Shown here: one piece after another, positions 1 to 6,626 of the stretch
How positions within the stretch are numbered: position 1 is the first letter of the stretch
Layout of the letters: each line of letters opens with the position of its first letter
Assembly: GCA_020631675.1 (NCBI GenBank)
Contig: JAHDGT010000045.1
Coordinates: 1 to 16,356, forward strand
DNA from: Bacteroidota bacterium
GTDB lineage: Bacteria > Bacteroidota > Bacteroidia > Chitinophagales > UBA2359
Direction: 5' to 3'
DNA: 16,356 nt
Notes under the pieces: model-generated
Told to the model about the DNA's origin: nothing
Seen by the model: the letters and a program-made list of their open reading frames with translations, nothing else
Databases searched by the model: none
Translations under genes and position numbers: made by a program

Positions 1-50
1 TAGCCCGCCGCTCAATAGCCATTTCGCCTACCTCATACCGCTCCTATCCC
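1..50 (-). repeat. Truncated copy of the 132-bp structured repeat
   Basis: Read on the minus strand from position 50 toward 1, this stretch starts GGGATAGGAGCGGTA and continues TGAGG. This closely matches the 5' flank of the two full copies at 3862-3993 and 12669-12800 (GGGATAGgAGTGGTAATGA). The following bases (GGCGAAATGG and then a GC-rich arm) sit where the outer and inner left helix arms lie in the full copies. The rest runs off the left edge, so pairing cannot be tested here. It lies just upstream of the toxin-antitoxin promoter, in the opposite orientation to it. Confidence 0.5.
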
Positions 51-86
51 TGGCGAAAAGTAAAATGGTCAATTATATCCATAGGC

Positions 87-117
87 TTGACAGAGAACCT
101 TTACTCATTTAGCTTTG
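87..117 (+). promoter_or_regulatory. Bacteroidota-type promoter of the toxin-antitoxin genes
   Basis: TTG at 87-89 is followed after 20 nt by TAGCTTTG at 110-117. This fits the Bacteroidota primary sigma consensus, a -33 TTG/TTTG box and a -7 TAnnTTTG box about 19-21 nt apart. Transcription would start near 123-125, about 20 nt before the ATG at 144. The match also argues that the in-frame TTG at 87 is the -33 box and not a start codon. Confidence 0.6.
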
Positions 118-143
118 TTCTGTTTCAAGTAAATAAACAAGAG

Positions 144-386
144 ATGGAAAACCATTTAATATTAAAATACCTACATCTTTTTGAACAGCTGAACCTAGAA
201 GATAAGTTAGAGCTTTTGGCAAGGCTAAGTGAGAGTGTAAAGAACACTTATAGACACAATAAAAATGATGATAAACAAAAGCTATTGGAGGAATTAGCTG
301 GTACTTGGAAAGACATGGATATGGATATTGTTGATGAGATATACGCTTCCAGATCCACATCGGATAAATCTATCTCTTTTGAATAA
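144..386 (+). CDS. Putative VapB-type antitoxin
   Basis: An 80-residue acidic protein encoded 6 nt upstream of a PIN-domain toxin gene, so its role as the cognate antitoxin is inferred from position. The N-terminal half is predicted helical (EQLNLEDKLELLARLSESV). The C-terminal part, with LLEELAGTWKDMDMDIVDEI and then YASRSTSDK, resembles the toxin-wrapping tails of many small antitoxins, which typically read GxWxDxxxxDEIxxSR. No clear AbrB, RHH or Phd DNA-binding domain can be assigned by eye. The ATG at 144 is preferred over the in-frame TTG at 87, because 87-117 looks like the promoter. Base composition is visibly more AT-rich than the genes further right, which fits an acquired cassette. 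Confidence 0.75.
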   Translation: MENHLILKYLHLFEQLNLEDKLELLARLSESVKNTYRHNKNDDKQKLLEELAGTWKDMDMDIVDEIYASRSTSDKSISFE

Positions 387-392
387 ATAATT

Positions 393-794
393 ATGGGCCA
401 ATTTTTACTTGATACAGACATCTGCATTTTTCTATTGAAAAACAAGCATGGAATTAAAGAAAAAATCACTTCCTATGGAATTGACAATTGCTTTATATCC
501 GAAATCACGGTAGCAGAGTTATTGTACGGTGCCCACTTATCTGGAAATTTAGAAAAACATCTTTCGCAAGTAGAACAAATTCAAAAGTTATTTAAGGTTA
601 TATCAATAACTAATTCATTACAGCTTTTTGCTGTAGAGAAAGCTCGCTTAAGAAAATCGGGGGCGTTGATTCCCGACTTTGATTTAATGATAGGAGTTTC
701 TGCTGTTCGGAATAAGCTAATTATGGTCAGTAACAATAGTAAACATCTCTCAAGAATTGAGGGTATTAAGTTAGAAAATTGGGTATTGAAATGA
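393..794 (+). CDS. vapC: PIN-domain ribonuclease toxin, VapC family
   Basis: A 133-residue protein with the layout of VapC endoribonucleases, which cleave RNA using Mg2+/Mn2+ held by acidic residues. Visible motifs are the N-terminal strand LLDTDICIFLL (D7, D9), SEITVAELLYGA with E42, and IPDFDLMIG with D95 and D97. The C-terminal signature VSNNSKHLSRIEGIKLENW corresponds to the usual T-N-x-x-H-F-x-R-I-x-G-L-x-x-x-N-W ending. All the expected acidic positions are present, so the toxin looks intact. It is preceded by the putative antitoxin (6-nt gap) and its stop codon overlaps the start of the next reading frame (ATGA at 791-794). The length is normal for the family. Confidence 0.9.
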   Translation: MGQFLLDTDICIFLLKNKHGIKEKITSYGIDNCFISEITVAELLYGAHLSGNLEKHLSQVEQIQKLFKVISITNSLQLFAVEKARLRKSGALIPDFDLMIGVSAVRNKLIMVSNNSKHLSRIEGIKLENWVLK

Positions 795-1342
795 GTAAGG
801 CGTATTTACCTGCAAACTCCCTACTCCCTGAGCAGCATTACGATTATGTAGACACCTACGAAATCTACTTTCGCGATCCAAATAATGCTGTCGGAACAAG
901 AGACGTATGCATTGCTTTCTTTGATGCGGCTCCTAAGTGGGTGCAAGCACTATTGGTGCTACGCAATAAATTAGTGAGCCTAATAGGTCTGAAAACAGGG
1001 GCGGAAGGAGAGGATGCCCACAAAAGCCACGAAGAATTTTTAGCGAATTTCAAAGGAGAAACAGGAGAGCAGATCGGCTTATTCAAAGTATATGATCACA
1101 ACGAAAATGAGATGATCATTGGTGAAGATGACAAGCATCTCGATTTCTGAATTTCCTTGCTGCTCACTCCTTATGAGCAAGGACTGAAACGCTTGGAACT
1201 CACTACCACTGTTCAGTTTAATAATTGGGTAGGTAGGGCTTATTTCTTACCTGTAAAGCCTTTTCACAAAGTGATCTCGCCTGTTATGTTGAAAGCACTC
1301 CTTAAAGTACTAATGCGAGATCATGGGGTTTTGAAGGTATAG
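791..1342 (+). pseudogene. DUF2867-like protein interrupted by an in-frame TGA
   Basis: Codons from the ATG at 791 read to a TGA at 1148-1150. The same frame then continues without another stop to the TAG at 1340-1342, about 183 codons in all. The part before the stop (RDPNNAVGTRDVCIAFF, WVQALLVLRNKLV, LFKVYDHNENEMIIGEDD) and the part after it (LTTTVQFNNWVGRAYFLPV, KPFHKVISPVMLKALL) together resemble one DUF2867 protein. Related proteins typically read HLDFRxSLLL here; this one reads HLDF-stop-ISLLL, consistent with CGA (Arg) mutated to TGA. The start codon overlaps the vapC stop as ATGA, so translation may be coupled. The function of the family is unknown to me. The alternatives are a sequencing error, or a real truncated 119-residue product. 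The 3' end overlaps the convergent gene at 1321-1767 by 22 nt. Confidence 0.7.
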
Positions 1343-1767
1343 ACCTCAAGTAAATCTCTCGATGCCTTATCAATTAATTGTTTGCCAAAGAAGAGGTGTT
1401 TAAGCACAAACGGACTAATGAAAGCAGCTAACGCGCTATACAAAAAAGCAAGCCTGAAAACCAGATCTTTAAAGTCTCCTACCAAATAGGAAAAAATACA
1501 TCCTATGATTAGGAAACTCAGTAGATTCAGTAAAGCGATTCTAAGAATAGAATTATGCCACAAGGAATAATGAGCAAATATGCCAAATAGAATGAGTTGT
1601 GGAATGAAATGAATGATCATCTTGAAATAAAACAATACGGATACGTCCCGCCAAGTATGATCTAAATTTCCTAAGGCACCATGCTGTAAGAAATGCCCCA
1701 CTTCATGAATAGTGGAAGCAATAAGTACCTCAATCAAGTAAAGAATGATGATCAATAATGCAGGCAT
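1321..1767 (-). CDS. Small multipass membrane protein with HEVGH zincin-like motif
   Basis: A 148-residue, strongly hydrophobic protein with an estimated four membrane segments (roughly residues 2-18, 48-67, 74-95 and 102-122). Right after the first segment comes STIHEVGHFLQHGAL, in which H21-E22-V-G-H25 fits the HExxH zinc-binding motif of membrane metalloproteases. Similar short integral-membrane proteins with an HExxH near the first helix exist (DUF3267/M50-like putative zincins), but a third metal ligand is not obvious. Proteolytic activity is therefore only a possibility. It starts 5 nt after the stop codon of the preceding minus-strand gene, so the two are probably co-transcribed. The 3' end overlaps the convergent DUF2867-like pseudogene by 22 nt. 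Confidence 0.6.
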   Translation of the reverse strand: MPALLIIILYLIEVLIASTIHEVGHFLQHGALGNLDHTWRDVSVLFYFKMIIHFIPQLILFGIFAHYSLWHNSILRIALLNLLSFLIIGCIFSYLVGDFKDLVFRLAFLYSALAAFISPFVLKHLFFGKQLIDKASRDLLEVYTFKTP

Positions 1768-1772
1768 AATTA

Positions 1773-2543
1773 TTATTTCTCCTTCAATACAAAATAATCA
1801 AAACCTTTACCATGATGGAGCATGGGTTCCTCGAATACTTCACTTAAACCAATATGCTTAACAAGGGGTTCTCTTGGCTTACCATCCGCCCTTCCGGGTA
1901 TATGTCCTGCGCCTAAATGAAAAACAAGCAATCGATAGGAGTTGCTTTCATACCAACGGATAGAAGATATGTCTAAGTCAAAACCTCGTACACTATGTTC
2001 ATTGAAATAATTCTCAAAATAAGCATGATAGTCGCTGGCGATATCTCCTGTATAATTGGATTGGAGAAAAGCTATCGGAATGGGTTTAGCTTTTAAGGAA
2101 GGAGTGCGCAAGCAAATCTGGTTCTTTTGTTTGATGATTTCTAAATCAGGGCATTGCTTCTGAAAATCACAGAAGAGTTTGGATACAGGCTGCAAACATT
2201 CAAAACCTTCCAGATCCAGGCTGAGGTTCATGGCTTTTTGAATGTAAACGGATAGCGTCTTTTCTATCTCTTGGTCAGGAATGTCTACTAGCTCGCCTAA
2301 GTCTGTGATCAGGTAGTCGGTATAGTCTTCATTATAGCCTTTTAAACTGATATTATATGTCCAATGGACTTCATGGCCGTGCTCTCCTTTGCCATATCTG
2401 TAGGTACGTAATTCCAAGCCCACTAAGCAGCCCTCACTCATGCCTATAGGTAGGAGTCTTTCTTGACTGGCAGATAAACAGGCTAATACTTGCTCTTGGG
2501 ATAAGACCAACAGAAATAAAAATAATAAGCGGGAGAAATGCAT
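1773..2543 (-). CDS. Secreted protein of unknown function
   Basis: A 256-residue protein starting at ATG 2543. The first 21 residues, MHFSRLLFLFLLVLSQEQVLA, read as a signal peptide. C22 follows, and VLAC is a poor lipobox, so either signal peptidase I cleavage or lipidation is possible. The mature part contains several cysteines (GCLVGLEL; a cluster around FECLQPVSKLFCDFQ, QCPDLE and ICLRT) and ends with HIGLSEVFEEPMLHHGKGFD. I do not recognise a family. The frame stays open upstream to a TTG at 2609, but that extension carries a perfect palindrome and looks non-coding, so the ATG is preferred. It lies between the peroxidase and the HEVGH membrane protein, probably in one transcription unit with the latter. 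Confidence 0.65.
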   Translation of the reverse strand: MHFSRLLFLFLLVLSQEQVLACLSASQERLLPIGMSEGCLVGLELRTYRYGKGEHGHEVHWTYNISLKGYNEDYTDYLITDLGELVDIPDQEIEKTLSVYIQKAMNLSLDLEGFECLQPVSKLFCDFQKQCPDLEIIKQKNQICLRTPSLKAKPIPIAFLQSNYTGDIASDYHAYFENYFNEHSVRGFDLDISSIRWYESNSYRLLVFHLGAGHIPGRADGKPREPLVKHIGLSEVFEEPMLHHGKGFDYFVLKEK

Positions 2544-2554
2544 ATCGGTATGTT

Positions 2555-2574
2555 GTGTACTGTTTACAGTACAC
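2555..2574. promoter_or_regulatory. Perfect palindrome upstream of the secreted protein
   Basis: GTGTACTGT (2555-2563) and ACAGTACAC (2566-2574) form a perfect 9-bp inverted repeat around a TT spacer. The repeat lies 12 nt upstream of the preferred ATG at 2543, in the gap after the peroxidase gene. The size and symmetry fit a dimeric repressor operator. As RNA it would form a short tight hairpin near the translation start. There is no U-tract, so a standard intrinsic terminator is unlikely. Confidence 0.45.
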
Positions 2575-2618
2575 GCTACTGCGGTGCTGGGTTCAATTAT
2601 ATGAGCCAAGATTTGCCA

Positions 2619-3758
2619 TCAATCTGCAGGCGCAGCGTAGTCCGGATTGTTCAGGAAGGTCTCGTCTGTCAGTGAGTTTAAGAAGGCTATGATCGCTTGC
2701 TTGTCCCCATCACTTAAACCTAAGCCTTCACCGAATTTTGAGCCGATCACGGGATCCAGCGTAGGGGAGTTTTGTATGTGCTCACTGTAGTGGTCGATCA
2801 CCTCTTCTAAAGTTTCAAAGCGACCATCATGCATATAAGGTGCGGTCATGGCCACATTTCTGAGAGACGGTGTTCTGAATTTACCATAGTCGCTTGGGTC
2901 GCCAGTGATTTCTCCTAGTCCGGGATCAGCGAAGTCGTTGACATCATCAACAGCATCTAATCCATTGTTGTGGAAGAGATTGTCCGTGAACAAATTGAGC
3001 GGATCACCGTGGCAGTGGAAACAGTCGCCATTCTCCGTGAAAAATAAGCTATAACCCAACTGTGCTTCCTCACTTAAAAACACCCCTGACCCGGGCGTTA
3101 TGGCTTGGTCAAAGGTAGAGTTGCCGCTAACTATAGTTCTTTCAAATTGGGCAATGGCTTTTGCCACATCATTAGCTGTGATGGAGGTGGTGCCCAATGC
3201 TTCATAAAAGGCTTGTACATAGGCAGTGTCTGATCGCAGCCGTTCTTCTGCTACTTCCCATTCGAGATGCATTTCTAAGGGGTTGGGTACGGGTTCTAAG
3301 GCTTGGCTCTCAAGCGTGGCTCTACTACCATCCCAGAACAAGCGATCGCTGTACATGAGGTTGAACAATGCCATGGAATTACGTGTGCCGGGCATGTTTT
3401 GTACGCCAATACTTAGTGCGTTCCCACTATCTGTAAAACTGAATTCTTGGGCGTGGCAGCCAGCGCAAGAAAGACTGGTGTCGGCGGATAAGATGGGGTC
3501 ATAAAATAGCTTTCTTCCTAAGGCCACACCTTCAATGGTCAGTGGGTTATCGGCAGGGATATAATCTGCGGGATCAGGTAAGGTGGGCGGGACGACCAGC
3601 TCATAGGCTTGAGGGGAGAAGTTGAGGGTATCCCAATCTAGCACAATAGGACCATCCGTATTGTCTGGTGGACAGTCGACGGTACATTCTTCTCGGCAAG
3701 AAGCGAAACCAATGCAAAGGCACACTAAAAAAGTATAAGCAAAAAAGCGGAACGACAT
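2619..3758 (-). CDS. Diheme cytochrome-c peroxidase / MauG family lipoprotein
   Basis: A 379-residue exported protein. A signal sequence ends in a lipobox (FAS-C21), suggesting an outer- or inner-membrane lipoprotein facing the periplasm. Two c-type heme sites are visible: C98-AG-CH102 in the N-terminal domain and C246-FH-CH250 in the C-terminal domain. The family landmarks are GRKLFYDPILSADTSLSC, GTRNSMALFNLMYSDRLFWD, ALEPVPNPLEM and GKFRTPSLRNVAMTAPYMHD. M309 in the last motif is the expected distal Met ligand of the electron-transfer heme. Bacterial diheme peroxidases reduce hydrogen peroxide with electrons from small cytochromes; MauG-like members oxidise protein substrates. The sequence alone does not separate these. 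It is the first gene of the 3758-1321 minus-strand group, and a nested palindrome lies just upstream. Confidence 0.9.
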   Translation of the reverse strand: MSFRFFAYTFLVCLCIGFASCREECTVDCPPDNTDGPIVLDWDTLNFSPQAYELVVPPTLPDPADYIPADNPLTIEGVALGRKLFYDPILSADTSLSCAGCHAQEFSFTDSGNALSIGVQNMPGTRNSMALFNLMYSDRLFWDGSRATLESQALEPVPNPLEMHLEWEVAEERLRSDTAYVQAFYEALGTTSITANDVAKAIAQFERTIVSGNSTFDQAITPGSGVFLSEEAQLGYSLFFTENGDCFHCHGDPLNLFTDNLFHNNGLDAVDDVNDFADPGLGEITGDPSDYGKFRTPSLRNVAMTAPYMHDGRFETLEEVIDHYSEHIQNSPTLDPVIGSKFGEGLGLSDGDKQAIIAFLNSLTDETFLNNPDYAAPAD

Positions 3759-3777
3759 AATTGGTATAGGCTGGTAA

Positions 3778-3805
3778 ACTAGCTCACTGATCAGTAGAAG
3801 CTAGT
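3778..3805. promoter_or_regulatory. Nested palindrome upstream of the peroxidase gene
   Basis: ACTAGCT (3778-3784) and AGCTAGT (3799-3805) are perfect inverted arms. Between them sits a second, self-complementary 10-mer, ACTGATCAGT (3786-3795). The set lies 20-47 nt upstream of the ATG at 3758. On the minus strand the adjoining 3813-3806 reads TATCTTCG, a 7/8 match to the Bacteroidota -7 box TAnnTTTG. If that is the promoter, the palindrome covers the transcription start, where a repressor would act. No TTG -33 box was found at the right distance, so the promoter part is weak. Confidence 0.4.
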
Positions 3806-3861
3806 CGAAGATACGGGTCACTGTTTATAAAGAACAGCATCGATAGCACAAAGTTGCACGC

Positions 3862-3993
3862 GCAAGGGATAGGAGTGGTAATGAGCCCGACGAATGCGCC
3901 CTGTTTGGCGGCATAAAAAGGCGGCCCAGAGGTAGCCATTTTTATGCCTGCCAAACAGCAGCAGGCGGCGGGTGAATTTTAACGGATAGCCCG
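3862..3993 (+). repeat. 132-bp structured repeat, copy A (candidate RNA element)
   Basis: This aligns without gaps to 12669-12800. The flanks are conserved (GCAAGGGATAG, AGTGGTAATGA; TGAATTTTAACGGATAGCCCG in three shorter words). An inner stem pairs 3901-3919 with 3939-3958, with one bulged T at 3949 and a 19-nt loop. An outer stem pairs 3885-3892 with 3966-3973, with one A/G mismatch. The junctions AATGCGCC (3893-3900) and CAGCAGG (3959-3965) are identical in the other copy. Most stem differences between the copies are compensatory. It lies between the phosphatase gene and the peroxidase gene, both on the minus strand, so in this orientation it is antisense to local transcription. The same structure can form on either strand. 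Confidence 0.7.
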
Positions 3994-4020
3994 GTGACCT
4001 GCCGCAGGCGGGCATGCGCC

Positions 4021-6099
4021 CTAAAATAAATGATCTAAATCTCGACCACTCAGCACATCATTTTTGTGGGAATCGCGAATGTTGGTCAGCTTGATCACCA
4101 GCAAGGCGGTATCATCGTAGTGCTCACCATTGGTGAAGGTATTGAGGTCGTCAACGATCGCGTTTTTGATGTCTTGAGCTTGTTCATATTTTAAACAGGC
4201 TTTCTGGAACACACGTTTTAAGCGGTCATAGCCATAATCGGCTCCATCAGTTTGTCGGCGGCCTTCTACTAAGCCATCTGTATATAGGCAGAGTACGTCA
4301 TTGGTGGCCAGTTCATGGGTTTGCGCTTTCACGAAGTTGGAATAAGCATTATCTCTGATGATGCCCAAGCCGAGTCCTTCGCCCTCCAGATAAAAGCTGA
4401 CCTCTTCTTCGGCATTAAAATAGAGGATGGGACAATGTCCGCCACGACTAAATGTAAGGGTACCGAATGCGAAGTCGAATAAGAGATAATTGAGGGTAAT
4501 GAAGCGGTTTTTCTCCAAGCAACGCCCAACGGCCTCATTGGCCATGATCATGAAGTTTTCGGGCGGGAGGCACATGACCATATAGGCTTGGAATATGCCT
4601 TTCATTTGCGCCATGTGGAAGGCGGCGGATGCGCCTTTACCGCTAACATCACCAATGACCACCGCCAGTCGGTAATCATCGATCAGACTACAATCGTAAT
4701 AGTCGCCGCCTACCTCTTTCGCGGTTTGGTAGTAGCTGGCGATCTGGCAGTAGTTAGATGCCGGGAACTCACTGGGCATAAGTTCCGACTGCACTTTGTT
4801 GGCGATCTCTATTTCTTCTTTGAAGCGGGCGTCTTGGATGCTTCTATTGAGTAATTGTTTGTTTTCTATGGCGATGACGGCTTGTTCTCTATAGCTGTTC
4901 ATCAACTGTATTTGCTCACTGGGATAGCCTTGTTCAAAGCTCTTGATGAGGTAAATGACCGCCTGTTGTTGTTGGCTATTATCAAAAATGGGCAGTATGA
5001 GCATAGAGCGGTAAGGCCGCTCTTCTGAGCTTTCCACCCCTGAATGTCTGAGATCTTGTAAGTAGACATAGCCTTCGGGTGGAGGGGATGCTGTTAGCTC
5101 ATTGAGGGGAAGTATATCTCGTAAATAGCTGAAATGCTCAGTAGATAAGTTCTTGAAAATGATGTTTTCTTTTTCTCGACTGCTCGTTTTGTGTAGCCAT
5201 GCGCTGCTGCTTTGGGAGTTTTTAAAGCAGACTTCGAACAAGCGATCCAGTACTTCGTCTTCTTTCGTTGGCTGACTGAAGGCCTTGCTGATCTCTTGGA
5301 AGCTGCGGATCTCTGCTCGCTGTTCTTCTAAGACAGAAGATATAGGCATGCTGAATGCGAGTGCGAGCAATGCGACAAAGCTATAGAGGGTGATGAAACC
5401 TCCTACGAGCACCCCATGCACATTAAGCAGTGGCTTGCTATAACTGACGAAGGGAAAGCCAGAATTAAAGCTAAGGCTTAGTAGTGCGCCAAGGATGCAG
5501 AGAAAGGAGAAAATGCTAAATACCCATAGCCACTTTTGCTTGATGGTGAGATCGGCCACCCATTTTAATCGCATATTGGGCAGTACGACTATACCACCGG
5601 CTAAGAGTGTAGCACTGCAAAAAAGACCGGGCAGCGGGATTTCTCTGATGTCTAAGAGTGCCCCAAGACCAACGAAAATGAGGAAAACTTGCCAGAGCTG
5701 GATACTGTAGGCCGTTTTGCGTATAAAGACCAATTGCTTTAACAAGGATAGGGCGTAAGCTAAGAAGCAGATTTGCAGATAGACCGCGATAAGATGCCCT
5801 ATATGGAAGCTGGTCGCGAATTGCCCCGGCATGCCTACTGCTAGGGTGAACAGGAAAGTGATGATGCCTGAGATAAGTAATCTGCTGATCAAACGCTCAC
5901 GATGTGGGACAGGGCTTACTGCTGCGACCCGATCAAAATACAGGAGGTGGCAAATCTTGCTAATGGCAATAGGTAGTGCCCACAGCCAATCGCCAATGCC
6001 ATCTGCCGATATGCCACGGACAAGCAATAACCAGGCTCCTATGGAGAAGCTGATTATACCAATGGGTAGTAATAGGCTATGATAGCTGCCTATGCGCAT
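4021..6099 (-). CDS. Membrane-anchored SpoIIE/RsbU-type PP2C serine phosphatase with GAF-like sensor region
   Basis: A 692-residue protein. Residues 1-250 hold about seven to eight hydrophobic segments. Residues about 255-415 look like a GAF-type sensor region (QEISKAFSQPTKEDEVLDRL, MLILPIFDNSQQQQAVIYLI), leading through a helical linker (EIEIANKVQSELMPSEFPA) into the phosphatase domain at about 440-672. The metal-binding aspartates of the PP2C/SpoIIE fold are visible in VGGDYYD (D466), VIGDVSGKGAS (D484), YTDGLVE (D608) and YDDTALLV (D663), so it should be active. Such enzymes dephosphorylate anti-sigma-factor antagonists or similar regulators. No kinase or STAS partner is encoded nearby, so the target is not known. 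It stands alone; copy A of the structured repeat begins 28 nt past its stop codon. Confidence 0.9.
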   Translation of the reverse strand: MRIGSYHSLLLPIGIISFSIGAWLLLVRGISADGIGDWLWALPIAISKICHLLYFDRVAAVSPVPHRERLISRLLISGIITFLFTLAVGMPGQFATSFHIGHLIAVYLQICFLAYALSLLKQLVFIRKTAYSIQLWQVFLIFVGLGALLDIREIPLPGLFCSATLLAGGIVVLPNMRLKWVADLTIKQKWLWVFSIFSFLCILGALLSLSFNSGFPFVSYSKPLLNVHGVLVGGFITLYSFVALLALAFSMPISSVLEEQRAEIRSFQEISKAFSQPTKEDEVLDRLFEVCFKNSQSSSAWLHKTSSREKENIIFKNLSTEHFSYLRDILPLNELTASPPPEGYVYLQDLRHSGVESSEERPYRSMLILPIFDNSQQQQAVIYLIKSFEQGYPSEQIQLMNSYREQAVIAIENKQLLNRSIQDARFKEEIEIANKVQSELMPSEFPASNYCQIASYYQTAKEVGGDYYDCSLIDDYRLAVVIGDVSGKGASAAFHMAQMKGIFQAYMVMCLPPENFMIMANEAVGRCLEKNRFITLNYLLFDFAFGTLTFSRGGHCPILYFNAEEEVSFYLEGEGLGLGIIRDNAYSNFVKAQTHELATNDVLCLYTDGLVEGRRQTDGADYGYDRLKRVFQKACLKYEQAQDIKNAIVDDLNTFTNGEHYDDTALLVIKLTNIRDSHKNDVLSGRDLDHLF

Positions 6100-6236
6100 A
6101 ATAGGTGGTCGATCTTTGACGCGAAAATACGTAATAGCCGCTTCGAAGTGTTAAGATTGTGTTGATTGCGGCTTAATTATTTTTTGTTAGAACTAATGTT
6201 TAGAATAGTCAAGCTTTTAGCTGCCTTATTTCCTTG

Positions 6237-6626
6237 TTAATAGGCAAGACATTCTCTGATGTCAATTTGATCGAGATAAGGTTCGAGGTACTGAACGGAT
6301 CTGAAGGATCCGATTTTTTGAATGGTACTGACGCCGTATTTATACCAGACTTCTACATAAAAGAAAGAACAGCCGTATAGGTGAACACGGTAGTTGCCCT
6401 CTACCCTTGAGGTAATGAGTTTGCAATTGTCCCATAGATGGGCCAGCTTTCTACCTTTTGAAAGCAGATCAAACTCTTTTATGGTACGTATTGCTTGCAC
6501 GTTTGCTAACAGTAATTTATGAACGTTTAAAAAGCAGGTAAGAAAAGGGCTTAAGTACCCGGACAAAAATAATCGCTGCTTCTGACTTGCTCTTTTAGCC
6601 GTATCCTGCGTTATGAAAAGCCTCAT
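6237..6626 (-). CDS. Small conserved Bacteroidota protein with a MITE-derived 5' extension
   Basis: The open frame is 129 residues from ATG 6626. The recognisable part is the C-terminal 80 or so residues: KEFDLLSKGRKLAHLWDNC, RVEGNYRVHLYGCSFFYVEV, IQKIGSFRSVQYLEPYLDQI. This resembles a short beta-rich family I associate with Bacteroidota (LYxxxxFYVEVWY, then FRSxxxLEPYLDxIDI), of unknown function. The first roughly 25 codons fall inside the MITE-like element at 6552-6716, and the junction codes for SGYLS. The ATG at 6626 is therefore probably supplied by the insertion and is not ancestral. A GTG at 6500 (just before QAIRTIKEFDLL) is the only obvious alternative start downstream. The gene may be a fusion product, start at the GTG, or have lost its promoter and native start. 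Confidence 0.55.
   Translation of the reverse strand: MRLFITQDTAKRASQKQRLFLSGYLSPFLTCFLNVHKLLLANVQAIRTIKEFDLLSKGRKLAHLWDNCKLITSRVEGNYRVHLYGCSFFYVEVWYKYGVSTIQKIGSFRSVQYLEPYLDQIDIRECLAY

Noticed and set aside
87..143. N-terminal extension of the antitoxin from TTG at 87
   Set aside because: The TTG and the TAGCTTTG at 110-117 form a Bacteroidota promoter with correct spacing, so this stretch is probably untranslated.
1148..1150. TGA recoding as an amino acid
   Set aside because: vapC and other genes in the window end in TGA, Trp is encoded by TGG throughout, and no selenocysteine-type structure was apparent; a nonsense change is simpler.
2555..2574. LexA-type SOS box
   Set aside because: The half-sites CTGT and ACAG are present, but only 2 nt separate them instead of the 8 nt of the proteobacterial box, and no SOS gene is nearby.
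2544..2609. N-terminal extension of the secreted protein from a TTG at 2609
   Set aside because: The extension would put 22 residues before a good signal peptide and encodes the palindrome 2555-2574; ATG 2543 is more credible.
3818..4015. A 65-codon minus-strand frame between phosphatase and peroxidase genes
   Set aside because: It lies almost entirely across copy A of the structured repeat; the same sequence elsewhere (copy B) is non-coding, so the frame is accidental.
6137..6190. Possible plus-strand terminator (AGCCGC ... GCGGCT followed by a T-rich stretch)
   Set aside because: The stem is only 6 bp with a loop of about 25 nt, and no plus-strand gene precedes it.
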